Assembly (NCBI GenBank): GCA_003194525.1
Contig: NBIV01000398.1
Span: 1 to 40,676 of the forward strand
Origin: Gracilariopsis chorda
Lineage: Eukaryota; Rhodophyta; Florideophyceae; Gracilariales; Gracilariaceae
Length of the DNA: 40,676 bases
Direction of reading: 5' to 3'
The notes beneath the pieces are model-generated. The model searched no databases. It was given only the letters and a program-made list of their open reading frames with translations, and was not told the origin of the DNA. Shown here piece after piece: positions 10,214 to 19,997 of the stretch. Position 1 is the stretch's first letter, and every line of letters begins with the position of its first letter. The position numbers were made by a program, and so were the translations under genes.

Positions 10214-11072
10214 TCAAGAAATTTGGTTGCAATGGCAGCGGGCTTTGATATCCCATCATCAGTGCCATATGCGGCAGTGAAAGAAAAGGAGGATGAGTAA
10301 ATCTGTTCAACTGAAGAATTGCCTCCGGTGGAAGGCCGTGAACTCTTTTTTCAGGAACTTGGGCAAGATGTGGACGTCCATGTCCAAAGCGCGGATTGGA
10401 CACACGGTGATCGTTGCCGCTGGTAGCATTTGCGCCCAAACTGTTCATGTTGGCCGGATCAAATCGGAGTTCACGTCCCTGTGGAATTGTCGGAACTGCG
10501 AACGCAGGAGGAAACGATGGACGCCCTACTACCAGCGGTGAAGTGCCAAACGGTACCCTGACTTGTTGTATGGATACTACAGGATCGGTAACGGTTTTGG
10601 GCTTGTGAACGTGCGTAGTCGCAGGAGCTGTGGTTTGCGCCAGCGTGGCGCAGCGCGCTTGTTCATCCACCCTACCTTGCATGACGGGCGTAGATTCATT
10701 TGGAGTTCCAGAAAGAGGGGCGGGGTGCCTGCGCTGTAGAGTACGCGTTGGATGTGGAACAGGGCGATCGGAGTTGGCGACGGGTGAGACGTTTGTGTTC
10801 AAGAGTGGCGCACAATCCTTGGTTGAGTCTGTTGAGTGGCGCAATTTAAAAGCAGTGGAAGGTTGAGGCCTTCTGGTTCTGTGAGCTGTCGGAGGGGTAG
10901 CGACGCGCAATCGACGCGGATGCGGATCTGCAACAACGGCTTCCGTGCTCCGTCGCTCCGAGGCAGAGGTTTGACGCGTGTCAAGCGATCTAACCACGAC
11001 AGTCCTGTTCTTGGATTTTGTCTCATCTGGCAGATCTGTCAGAAGCGCAAACTGTTTGCAGTTACTCTTCAC
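10188..11072 (-). CDS. Hypothetical Pro/Ser/Thr/Arg-rich protein, 294 residues
   Basis: The frame runs from ATG 11072 (MKSNCKQFALLTDLPDE) to a stop at 10188. It is low in complexity and rich in Pro, Ser, Thr and Arg, with no recognisable domain, signal peptide or membrane segment. It ends exactly where a second open frame on the same strand takes over (10213-9758), so the two may be parts of one gene separated by a short intron or a one-base shift. Position 105-145 residues from the Harbinger transposase stop suggests it could alternatively be the second ORF of that element, but I see no Myb/SANT signature. Function unknown. Confidence 0.4.
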   Translation of the reverse strand: MKSNCKQFALLTDLPDETKSKNRTVVVRSLDTRQTSASERRSTEAVVADPHPRRLRVATPPTAHRTRRPQPSTAFKLRHSTDSTKDCAPLLNTNVSPVANSDRPVPHPTRTLQRRHPAPLSGTPNESTPVMQGRVDEQARCATLAQTTAPATTHVHKPKTVTDPVVSIQQVRVPFGTSPLVVGRPSFPPAFAVPTIPQGRELRFDPANMNSLGANATSGNDHRVSNPRFGHGRPHLAQVPEKRVHGLPPEAILQLNRFTHPPFLSLPHMALMMGYQSPLPLQPNFLTTSVSGMD

Positions 11073-11215
11073 GTCGCCAGCAAATTGGTTTGTTCACATT
11101 AGCGAGCAAGTGTACCATACAATTCGTGTAAGCGAGCCAAGGCAATATAAAAAAGTGCGATTCGAAATGAAGCTCACAGACTCTCTTCCTGCACTGGCCT
11201 GATTGGTCTTCGTCA

Positions 11216-12450
11216 TTACTGGGAGTGGGACCTTCTTCGCAAAAACCCGAGCTCTTGAAGTTTTTCCGCAATTGTCTCTCGGAGAATGGAATGTTCACGT
11301 CGTCGATCTCGGGATCTCAAGTTATCTCTTTTCGTGTGACAGAAATCTTGAAAGTGAATTACCGGGGATCCTATCAAATTATTGTCGTCATGAGGACGTG
11401 CAATATCAATCAATGGGCGTTCGGCAGTCTCAAAAATAAAGTTATGCCGCTTACAAGCTACTATTATTATGAGCGTGCATTTCCGTAAAGAGAACCGCAG
11501 TGCAGACCAAAATATGCCAAACCGGCATATAAGAATGCCAAAAGCTTGTTCCACGCAAACCCTACAGGATGAATGATACGCATTATATGTGTCCTGCTTA
11601 ACCGATAAGATTTTCCCTGGACAGGGAGTCAGAATGCGATATTCATTTGAATATGCATCATCCGCTACAACTGCAGCCCATGATGGAAGATCTGAACCTT
11701 GCAACAATTCGTACAATTTTGTAGCGCTGAAGGCGGCAGAATCATGTGTTCCCCCCGCATGTCGAGCGGATAAAAAGCAGAACTTGTAATCAGCTTGGAC
11801 GGCTGCCTCTACGCAGATTGCGAATAACCCTTTTCGATTGTAATACTTCCGAGGGTCAGAAACTTCACCAAGTTTCGACTGTGTTATCTGGATTGCAATA
11901 CCATCTATTGCCGCTATGACGCCATCGAATGGCGTTTTTCTTAACAAAAAAAACTCTCGAGCTTTGTTCTGACAGTGTTCAATAAAAGTAGGAAACGTCA
12001 TCCGTGGCAATGTTTCGTTTAACGCCAATAGGGTGTCAGTAAATACAACATAAATTGTTGATTCCGATATGCCGTCTGGCCTTCCAAGGTCTAAATAGCT
12101 AGCTCCAGCGAGCATACGGAGAGTTACACACAACATCACTTCCACTTCTACTGCCTGTGCGACAAAAGAGGTATAGTGCTGCTGTCGAGATACATCCTTT
12201 GAAACAGCCAATCAGACAAGCAGCTAATGTGGTGAAGAAAATTGAACGGAGAACGATAGAAAGAAACTCGTTGTTTGTCTGAATCATTAGCAGCTTCTGA
12301 CAGAACGGCGGCGAGAAGTATTGAGATAGACAGTTTTTGTAGAGTTGTTGGACTCTTTTTGGTGATTGAGTGAAAGCGTTTGAGACGACGGTGGGGCGAA
12401 TGCACACGCCGGTTTGCGAGGGCGGTAATGGGACGGTTCATGTCGGTCAT
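11216..12450 (-). CDS. PIF/Harbinger transposase (DDE_Tnp_4), N-terminal frame break
   Basis: From about 12211 to 11216 the frame encodes a DDE-type nuclease of the PIF/Harbinger family. An HTH-like region (LRMLAGASYLDLGRPDGISE) is followed by VIAAIDGIAIQI with the first Asp, NRKGLFAICVEA, HDSAAFSAT, VADDAYSNEYRILTPCPG with the second Asp, and VCVEQAFGILICRFGIFW with the Glu. All three catalytic residues are kept. The family start is not an ATG here. The upstream segment FNFLHHISCLSDWLF lies in another frame at about 12190-12250 and probably belongs to the N terminus, which would put the gene start near 12450. I could not find terminal inverted repeats or the 3-bp target duplication, so the element's ends are undefined. 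It is probably inactive because of the break, unless this is a sequence error. Confidence 0.82.
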
Positions 12451-12526
12451 CTACTGCATGACCTTGTGACAAGCATCCTCAGCTTCGTTTGGGAACAGTT
12501 ACGCAGCTCGTAGAATGAATATGGTT

Positions 12527-12571
12527 CTGGAAATCGGAAATATTTACAGCTTGTCAGTTTCCGAATTCCAG
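12527..12571. repeat. Short hairpin, 14-bp stem, 17-nt loop
   Basis: CTGGAAATCGGAAA at 12527-12540 pairs with TTTCCGAATTCCAG at 12558-12571 with one mismatch. It sits between the Harbinger gene and the 3' end of the decayed cysteine-rich copy. It may be a transposon end or a 3'-processing structure; no direct evidence for either. Confidence 0.4.
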
Positions 12572-12581
12572 ATTCACAAAG

Positions 12582-13605
12582 TCATATAACGCCCCTTAGC
12601 CGTCCGTTCTTGTTGAGACCCAAGCAGTTTGCTAGCCAAATCTTGAACGCAAGCGGCAGGAGGATGCGAAGAACACGTCTACGTGCATAAAAGTTTATAT
12701 GACCTCCTTTGTCGCTGTGCGCCCCAACGTACCGCCCGGAGTGGCCCCGTACGTTCTCCTGAGCATTATCTTCGGGATGCGCGGTTTCTTCGAAACTACC
12801 TGGTGGACATACCGCACAACTTCCGTTCACCATCCTCCGATTTACCGACAGCAATGTACGACAAATAGTATTGGGCCCCTTCATATCTTTCTCACGTCTT
12901 TGCGTTCGGATACGTCGTACACCCATTGTAGTTTCGGAGCGAGAACAGACTCCCACAGGAGTTCATATCGATCTCTTGAGTGATACTATTGTAGCCACAG
13001 TCTCGCTCACATCCAAATGACCTATTACCTCCCGCTGATCGCATTTGCTTTGCGGAACAGAATAAGCGAATTGAGCGCGTGAGGAACGGTGTGCATTTGG
13101 CGGTATCACTCTTACGTGCAGAGCACGTCAATGGACATGGCGAGCACTCTGGAACGCAAGAAAGGTTAGAGAACGTATTCTGCGCGCATTTTGGGCACAT
13201 GTTCGAACGTAGCTTGGTAACACTCGAGATCTCGGAGCCCAAGTATTGTTTCGTTTCCGGATTTCTTCGACAAACGAATCATCAGAGCCCACAATGAGCT
13301 TAGAAACAACAAAACTGCCTTCACTCGTCCAGCCTTCAATCGTATAGTTGGACTGTGATAACGATCGTGTCCCCTTCCACCAACTGCGAACACGGCGCAC
13401 ACTTTCACCTTCGCACATATCATCGGAATTCCATAGGAGTCCTGTGACAAGACAGGTTAAGCACATCACCAAACTTGACAACCTTGAAACCATCAGAACA
13501 CGCCTTACAATTCGACGATTGTTCAACGACATAGAGTGGCACCTGAACCGAAGGTCCTCTAGTTCTTAGGACAAGGCCTGCAAATGGGAGTCTGAATGCG
13601 AGCAT
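12582..13605 (-). pseudogene. Decayed third copy of the secreted cysteine-rich protein gene
   Basis: Pieces on the - strand match the two better copies further right, in the same order but in changing frames. They include MVNGSCAVCPPGSFEE (near 12830), FGCERDCGYNSIT and NSCGSLFSLRNYNGC (12950-13010), and CPKCAQNTFSNLSCV with CSPCPLTCSARKSD (13100-13200). A stretch near 13230-13260 (SKKSGNETILGLRDLE) matches the region with a conserved TPG-type loop. The matching segment covers roughly the C-terminal half of the protein; the N-terminal CxxC repeats are absent. Several stops and shifts make it a clear pseudogene, much older than the one-base break in the copy at 18110-19893. It shows that the family arose by tandem duplication. 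Confidence 0.75.
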
Positions 13606-15208
13606 TCCGAAGGAAACGGGCTCGCAAGGCTGCGCAGCCTTGCCATCCGCTCAAGGCTTGAATCAGCTTCGCTTGTGAAGTCACGATCTGACCCCGGAGG
13701 ACGTCAAACTCGTCCAAGCAATCGGTCAGCTTGCCGGTCGCGGATCTGGGTGGAAAGTCGTGCAAAGGCCCCCGTCTAGCTGAACGTATGCCGTCGTTCA
13801 CGAGCCTGTTGTCAGAAGAAGATCGAACCGCCGTTTCCCTGAATTTTTTCCCTCGAAGGAAGAGCTCCAAAGGAGCCTCTCGACGGGGTTTTTCCAGGGG
13901 TTTCTCGGAGGAGCACGCTTGGGTCGTATGATGATGCAAGCTACGCGCCAGTTCTTTTGTCTGATCTCGCCGATGATATGAGGATTGGGCGAAAGGACGT
14001 CGTCAGAGGTTTCTGTGGCGGCCAACGTGGTGCATGCGAAGCGCCTTGTCGTGGTGTGCCCCTTAACCGACGATCTCTACAGGGTGAATGAAGAGGTGCA
14101 GAGAAGAAGGCGATAGTCGTTGGAAATGAAACGCTCCAGTGGTTGAAGACACCTACGAGACCTAATACTTTCTTCGTATCATATGTAGCCCAGCGAGTGT
14201 AGCACGGCTGTTGGTTTGTAGTTCGTGGCTACGGTATAGGAGCATTATTGGTTGTTGGGGTTCTTAGCAAACCCCCGCGCCACGACGAATTAATGTATGC
14301 GTGTTCGTAAGAGAGAGAGAGAGAGCGTAGTAGGAAGCGAAGGCATGAAGTGCAACGTGTTCTATTTAAGAGCTAGATGAGCAGTTTCACTCGTTCGCAA
14401 CGTACGGGAGATGCTTTGGCAGTAATTGGGTGAGATATTCTCGTGTGAAGAGCACCCACCAGCCCTGGCCCCACCAGAATTTGTCATTAGCTGCGGGTGT
14501 GTGCGTGTTCGTAAGCCCGAGACTGCGATAGAGGCTGCTCTGCGAAAACCCCGCCCTCTCTCTCGAGAAATACCAGCGCTTTGTCCGCCCATATTATGAC
14601 AATTGCCTTTCGTGAACTTCATCCTCGAGGAGCTGAGCTGCACTAACCCGTAAGACACGAGACGCGAAATCTGAGCCTACATATCTGAAGTGCATATCCG
14701 CCCTCATCAGGTATCCTAGCTGGCATAGGCTCAACCCTAATGACAAGAATATGATATTCTTTAGAAGGCGTTCTTACTACTGGCCTAGGATACTGAGTTG
14801 AGTTCACTAGATATGTAAAAGAATGCGAAGCAAGCAAAGGGAATGGTTTAGTAACAGAGCGTTCTAGCATAGTGTAACAACTGTGAACTATAGATCAGGA
14901 AAATAGCTTGCCTTTGCCCGCTTTCTGACATCAACGAACCATTACAGACCGGGCCGTACATAGGCACAGCATCGCGGTACGCGTTTGATCACAAAGACGG
15001 CTGGAATGATTCGGTGACTTACACGCTTATCCGTACACCAGGACGCAATATGGCAAGACAATAGAGCGCAATATCACCGTCGTATCGTGGACTAAGTTTG
15101 CACCTAGTACACAAAAACACTGATACTCCGCTTCATATGCCTAGCTACAACGTCGCAGGTTTCACACATGCCTGGACTAGCAAAATATACATAGGAAACT
15201 TAGCACTC
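13606..15208. other. Gene-poor stretch with palindrome, GA microsatellite and inverted repeat
   Basis: No convincing gene. It holds a 20-bp perfect palindrome at 13624-13643 (GCAAGGCTGCGCAGCCTTGC), a (GA)n microsatellite at about 14310-14326, two copies of TGCGTGTTCGTAAG about 205 bp apart (near 14297 and 14505), and the inverted repeat at 14678-14817. The segment 13800-13940 reads as an Arg/Ser-rich open frame on the + strand without recognisable content. Confidence 0.45.
14678..14817. repeat. Decayed inverted repeat, possible TA-flanked MITE
   Basis: TACATATCT at 14678 is repeated in inverted form as AGATATGTA ending at 14817, and GTATCCTAG (about 14710) pairs with CTAGGATAC (about 14783). 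The 140-bp unit has TA at both borders, like the cleaner MITE at 9333-9476, but shares no sequence with it. Pairing is interrupted, so it would be an old copy. Confidence 0.35.
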
Positions 15209-16993
15209 TCAGCGACCAAGAGGGATACATTCAGTCTCTCCAAGCCCATACGAAAAAGTACCTGGTGGACACTCCTCACATTTTGTTGAGCCCGGTTGAC
15301 TGATAGCGTTCACAGGGCATGGTAAACACACAGGTTGAGAATCGGATTTCGTATTTTCAATCCGCGAATCAAGCTCTTCAATACTAATCGCCCGAGCAAA
15401 CGTACCACCAGGGCATGGCTTACAAATGTTGTTCTCCATCACATTCCCCTCCACATTCGGACGGGCTCCATAGCTACCTGGGGGACATTCGACGCAGCTT
15501 CCGTTCACCATGCCGCGGGTTTCAGCTAGCCATCCGCTACACGAGCATTTGGTATTTTTGAAGTGGCCCCGTACAAATCCATTTGGACATGTTTCACATC
15601 CAGTGCAGTTGAAGAAAGAGAATATGCTCCTCCCGCAAGGGGTTGTACCCTTAATATCATACACAGATTTCGTACCATTGTTACCGCAGTCTGGCTCACA
15701 ACCGAATTTACCGTATACGTCTCCCGCTGGACAAGTAGTTTGTGGGACAATACATGTGTAGCTGTTTTGTTTGAGGCGTTGCGAACCCTCTGGACATGGC
15801 GTGCATTCAGTAGAGCCAGAACCGCGCGCGAAATGTGTCAACGGGCACGGGGTGCATTGCAGAGCGTCGCTTGTATTGGAGAAAGTGTTGGGATTGCATT
15901 TCACACAAAGCTTTGGGAAGCCGGGAATTGCTCGAGATCCTGGTCCACAAGGATTTTTTTGTTTCGGGAATGCACTGACAGAGGGGCGATCAGAACGGGT
16001 GACAAGTCCAAAGAAAACAGAACGGCAATTGCCCATCAGTACGGTATCGGCAAAATGGGACGCGTTAGACGATCGTAATCCATGTTCCAACAACTGCCCG
16101 CATGGTGTGCATTGGCTCGCGGTTCCACCATCGGACCCAGTTCCAATCGGACAAGGCGTGCACCGTCCGCTGAACGCATTGTATCGGAAATCTGCAGGGC
16201 AGACTATGCAATCACCAAACCTGGTAGTTTCAAACCCTTTAGGACACCGTCCTCCGATCCGCCGACACTGGGTAGCACCAGGAGCGTAAGTTGTGAAGTT
16301 CTCAGGACATCTCAAGCACTGCGGTTCCCCAAAGTACTGTCTAGAAACGTACTTGCCGAAGTATCCTGGCTCACAGGGCTGACATCCGTTCTCAGTCAGG
16401 TTCGTACCAACTTCACACTGTCGACATTCTTTTCTTCCGGCATTGTAGTACAGGTCCGGCGGACATGTAGTGCAATTTACATATCCTTGGATGACTGTGC
16501 CCGGCGGACAGGGAGTACACTGAAGTCCAGACGTTGCTCCAGCAGGAGAGGTTGAACCAGGGGGGCAGCGTGTGCAGGAGCTGGAATTGTTCCGGGTTGA
16601 AAATGTACCGGGTTGACATGGGGGGCAAAGCAGGGCTCCAGGGAGGTCTGAGTCGGAGAAGTAAGTTCCTGGCGCACAGGCTGCGCAACGTTTGCCGTTG
16701 CCGTTAGATATGGTTCCCGGGGGGCACGGTGTACAATATGCCGCACCGGCCGCAGAAAAAGTGTCTTCTGGACAGCCGACACAGGCTCTTTCGCTTTGCG
16801 CGCCGCTGAAGGGGAGAGAAGTGCCGCCGCGACACGGCCTGCAGGATGTGGCGTTTAACTGGTCCTGAAAGGTTCCCGGGCTGCACTGAGTGCATTGATT
16901 CTCACTTTTGTACGTGCCTCGTAGACAAGTTGTTGCGATGGCAATCGTGATAGTTGTGAAGAAGGGTACGATGGTTGAAATGAGGTTGGCCAT
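15209..16993 (-). CDS. Secreted cysteine-rich protein with ephrin-receptor-like repeats, 594 residues
   Basis: Uninterrupted frame from ATG 16993 to TGA at 15209. Residues 1-20 are a hydrophobic signal peptide (MANLISTIVPFF...). The rest is built of CxxC-spaced modules with CPPGTFS/CPPGTIS loops, as in the GCC2/GCC3 ephrin-receptor-like repeat (Pfam PF07699). A less regular central part (about 290-400) separates the N-terminal array from a C-terminal one ending in CPPGTFSYGLGETECIPLG. There is no C-terminal membrane segment, so it is probably secreted to the cell wall or outside. Potential N-glycosylation sites (NNS, NAT, NGT) occur. It shares family, order and most of its Cys with the neighbour at 18110-19893. 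No enzyme motif is visible; an adhesive, matrix or defence role is only a guess. Confidence 0.85.
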   Translation of the reverse strand: MANLISTIVPFFTTITIAIATTCLRGTYKSENQCTQCSPGTFQDQLNATSCRPCRGGTSLPFSGAQSERACVGCPEDTFSAAGAAYCTPCPPGTISNGNGKRCAACAPGTYFSDSDLPGALLCPPCQPGTFSTRNNSSSCTRCPPGSTSPAGATSGLQCTPCPPGTVIQGYVNCTTCPPDLYYNAGRKECRQCEVGTNLTENGCQPCEPGYFGKYVSRQYFGEPQCLRCPENFTTYAPGATQCRRIGGRCPKGFETTRFGDCIVCPADFRYNAFSGRCTPCPIGTGSDGGTASQCTPCGQLLEHGLRSSNASHFADTVLMGNCRSVFFGLVTRSDRPSVSAFPKQKNPCGPGSRAIPGFPKLCVKCNPNTFSNTSDALQCTPCPLTHFARGSGSTECTPCPEGSQRLKQNSYTCIVPQTTCPAGDVYGKFGCEPDCGNNGTKSVYDIKGTTPCGRSIFSFFNCTGCETCPNGFVRGHFKNTKCSCSGWLAETRGMVNGSCVECPPGSYGARPNVEGNVMENNICKPCPGGTFARAISIEELDSRIENTKSDSQPVCLPCPVNAISQPGSTKCEECPPGTFSYGLGETECIPLGR

Positions 16994-17092
16994 GCTTTAA
17001 AGAACAAGATACTCTTCGAGCAAACTTTGAAGGGGTTCGCTGGTCATGATGGAAGGCAAAGAGTAGCCATGACTGAACGTACTAGATAGTTT

Positions 17093-17102
17093 TAAGTGAG
17101 GG
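17093..17102 (-). promoter_or_regulatory. Shared promoter 10-mer of the cysteine-rich gene
   Basis: On the - strand CCCTCACTTA lies 100 bp upstream of the ATG at 16993. The same ten bases lie 95 bp upstream of the paralogue's ATG. Here it is followed by AAACTATC, there by TAATCC, so it may be a TATA-like or initiator element. Confidence 0.45.
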
Positions 17103-17197
17103 GAGAGATGTGGCGGTAGAGAAACAAGTCGTTACCAAAGACATCACGTTCCGGTGAAACGCTACCGGAAGTGCTTGCCGTTGCTGCTAAATATGAA

Positions 17198-18021
17198 TTA
17201 CTGCGAAGCACACAACTTAGACCTCTCTGCGAAGAGCGGTTGGTGCTGTTGCTGTTTGATGATACGTCGCCTAATTCCGAATTCGACATACTCACTCTCT
17301 GAGAAGCTAGTCTCCGCCACTAAGACCCAGTTCTCGAGGTAGACCCAGTCGCAGATCAATATTTGCTTTCTCATGATTCGCATCAACAGGAGGGTTGGGA
17401 CACCACAGCGGGCGGAAAAATGCATTATGCCCAAAACAAGGCCACTGGCGGTTCCCGCGGGATCCCTCAGCGCAGTATCAATCCAGCAAAAGCGACATGG
17501 CACCGCCGCTTCAGAGATAAGCTACGACAGCTTAAACCTCAGTCCGAGCTGTTTGTGCAGTTCTCAACGTAACGTCTTCATCCAGCGTTTCTGGAATCTG
17601 TTCAATAGCTGGCGGACTGGACAGACAAACTTTAAGCCTCTACCGCACTTCTAAGAAATCCAGCGAGATGCGCTCTTGTTCGTCCAACGGCGTAGAAAGG
17701 CCTGCTTTAGCCAGCCTATCCACGTTTAGACCCGATAGCGTAGCCACTACGTTCTGACGCGTCTCAGATTTTTCATCCTTGTCTCCGCTATTCCCAACTA
17801 CGACAAGGCGGATTGCACTTGCAAGTCATTTCAAAGCCGTCATTACAAACGACTGCAAGATCCGAAGGCTCACGATGAGCCGCAATAAACCCCATACCTT
17901 TATGTTGGCTGTCCGATTTGCGGCCGTTTACAGCAAGAGCAACATACCTCATCACGGTTTGAAGATCAAGAGCACGCGAGAAGTACTTCAATCTCTGATT
18001 TACCCTACTTGATAAGCGCAT
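17198..18021 (-). pseudogene. Degenerate coding remnant, unknown membrane-like protein
   Basis: Three protein-like open stretches follow each other in different frames. They are 18021-17788 (RLKYFSRALDLQTVMRYVAL, CNDGFEMTCKC), about 17810-17532 (RLVVVGNSGDKDEKSE, GLSTPLDEQERISLDFLEVR, then a stop at 17640-17642 and further open sequence), and 17503-17198 (DPAGTASGLVLGIMHFSARC, DWVYLENWVLVAE). The last has a hydrophobic span. A Ser-rich frame (17295-17092) may continue it. I do not recognise the family. It lies between the two cysteine-rich genes on the same strand, perhaps co-duplicated or inserted there. Introns rather than decay could also explain the frame changes. Confidence 0.35.
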
Positions 18022-18109
18022 TTAGTTCTAATGATGCTGTGGATGCAGAGTTCGTTTGCTGGAGACAACAAAGCTTTAACCGGTCGGTTCAGCGTAGACA
18101 ACTTAAACT

Positions 18110-19893
18110 TTAGCGCTCTCGGCGACTAAGAGGGATGCATTCAGTCTCTCCAAGTCCATACGAAAAAGTACCTGGTTGACACTCCTCACATTTTGCTGAC
18201 CCAGGCTGGCTGATAGTATTCACAGGACATGGTTGACAGATATCTGTGGAAAATGCTCTCGGATTTCCAACCTGCCTTTCAAGCTCCTCCATCGTCACCG
18301 TCCGAGCAAACGTACCCTTGGGACATGGCTTACAAATGTTGTTCTCCATCGCATTCCCATCCGCATCTAAATCGCTTCCAAAACTACCTGGAGGACATTC
18401 GACGCAGCTTCCTTTCACTATCCCTCGATTTATGGCCAACGACCCCCTACACAAGCAATTGGCTTCATCAAATGCGCCTCGCACAAATCCATTTGGACAT
18501 GTTTCACACCCGGTACAGTTACGGAAAGTGAAGATATTCGTCCCGCATGTGTTTGTGTCAACTACAGGGTTGGCTTTATTGTTGCCACAATCTCGCTCAC
18601 ACCCGAATGGACCGTACACTTCTCCGACTTTGCAAGTAGTTTGTGGGACAATACATCGGTGATCCGACTGTGTGAGGCGTTGCGAACCCTCTGGGCATGG
18701 GGTGCATTCAGTAGAGCCAGAACCGCGTGTGAAATGTGTCAACGGGCACGGGGTGCATTGGAAGACGTCGTTGATATTGGAGAAGGTGTTGGACGGGCAT
18801 TTCGCGCATAGCTTTGGGAAGCCCGGTAATGTTCGGGTTCCCGGTGCACAAGTATTGCTTCGTTTCGGGATTGCTTCGACAAAGGAGCGATCAGAACGGG
18901 TGATAAGTTGAGAAACAACAGAAAAGCATTCACTCATCGACATGGCGTTCACGAAGTTTGGTAGTGAAAACGATCGTAATCCTTGTTCCACCAACTGCAC
19001 ACACGGCGTGCATCGTCTCACAGTTCCGCCATTGGAACCTGTTCCTACTGGGCAAGGCATGCATTTCCCGCTTCGCACGTCGTACCGGAAATCAACCGGA
19101 CATAGTACGCAGTCGCCATCTTTGTTGATTGCATATCCTTCCGGGCACGGCCCTCCAATTCGACGACATTGCGTAGCGCCCGCACCGAATGTAGTGAAGT
19201 TATCTGGACACTTGATGCATCTCGGCTCTCCGAAGCGGAATCCAGACACGTACTTGCCGAAGTACCCAGGTGGACATTGCTGACATCCACTTTGAGTTAA
19301 ATTTGTACCAACTTCACACTGTCGACATTCTCTTCTTTCTCGGTTGTAATAGAGGTCCGACTGACAAGGCGTGCACGTAACGTCACCTTCAGACACGGTA
19401 CCAGGCGGACAAGGTGTACACTGGCGTCCAGATGTGGCACCAGCCGGCGAGATTGTGCCGGGTGGACAGCGAGTGCACTCTTTTGAGTTGTTCCGATCTG
19501 AAAACGTACCGGGTTGACATTGGGTGCAGAGCGGAACTCCAGGGATTTCGGGGTCAAGGAAGAACGTTCCAGGCGGACAGGCGGCGCAACGGCTGCCATG
19601 GCCTGCAGATGTGGTTCCCGGGGGCATGGTGTACATTGTGCTGCACCGGCTGCAGAAAAGGTGTCTTCTGGACAGCTGACACAGGCGTCTTGGATTTGCG
19701 CGCCACTGAACGGGAAAAAGGAGCCCATGCGACACGGCTCGCAGGATGTGGCGTTTAACTCGTTCTGAAAGGTTCCCGGACTGCATTGAATGCATTGGTC
19801 AGCGCTTTTGAAAGTGCCTCTCGGACATGTTAGCGCAAAGGCTGGGGCGGTGGTGGTGAGGAAGAGCACGACGAGTGAGACAAGAATGTTCAT
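18110..19893 (-). CDS. Secreted cysteine-rich protein with ephrin-receptor-like repeats, one-base frameshift
   Basis: ATG 19893 opens a signal peptide (MNILVSLVVLFLTTTAPAFA) and the same CxxC modules as the gene at 15209-16993. At 19620-19624 a run of five G on the + strand stands where the paralogue has six (16719-16724). This shifts the frame after AAQCTPCP, and the rest, down to the stop at 18110, is intact in the other frame (CAACPPGTFF to GLGETECIPLS). With one base more the protein would be about 595 residues and align with the neighbour along its whole length. Because everything else is intact, the gene is either very recently inactivated or the base is missing from the sequence only. 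The central part keeps GCRDCGNN-type and TPG loops. Role as for the paralogue: unknown, secreted. Confidence 0.82.
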
Positions 19894-19987
19894 GCTTTGG
19901 GGGGTGGGTGGTTAGTGATGTTCGAGTATGGTATGTGGATGCGAGTGTTCATGGGGGCGGACAAAGTGGTAGGGATGGAGCGGATTA

Positions 19988-19997
19988 TAAGTGAGGG
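19988..19997 (-). promoter_or_regulatory. Shared promoter 10-mer / TATA-like box
   Basis: CCCTCACTTATAATCC on the - strand contains the 10-mer shared with the paralogue and a TATAAT core, 95 bp upstream of ATG 19893. Position and conservation suggest a core promoter element. Confidence 0.5.
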
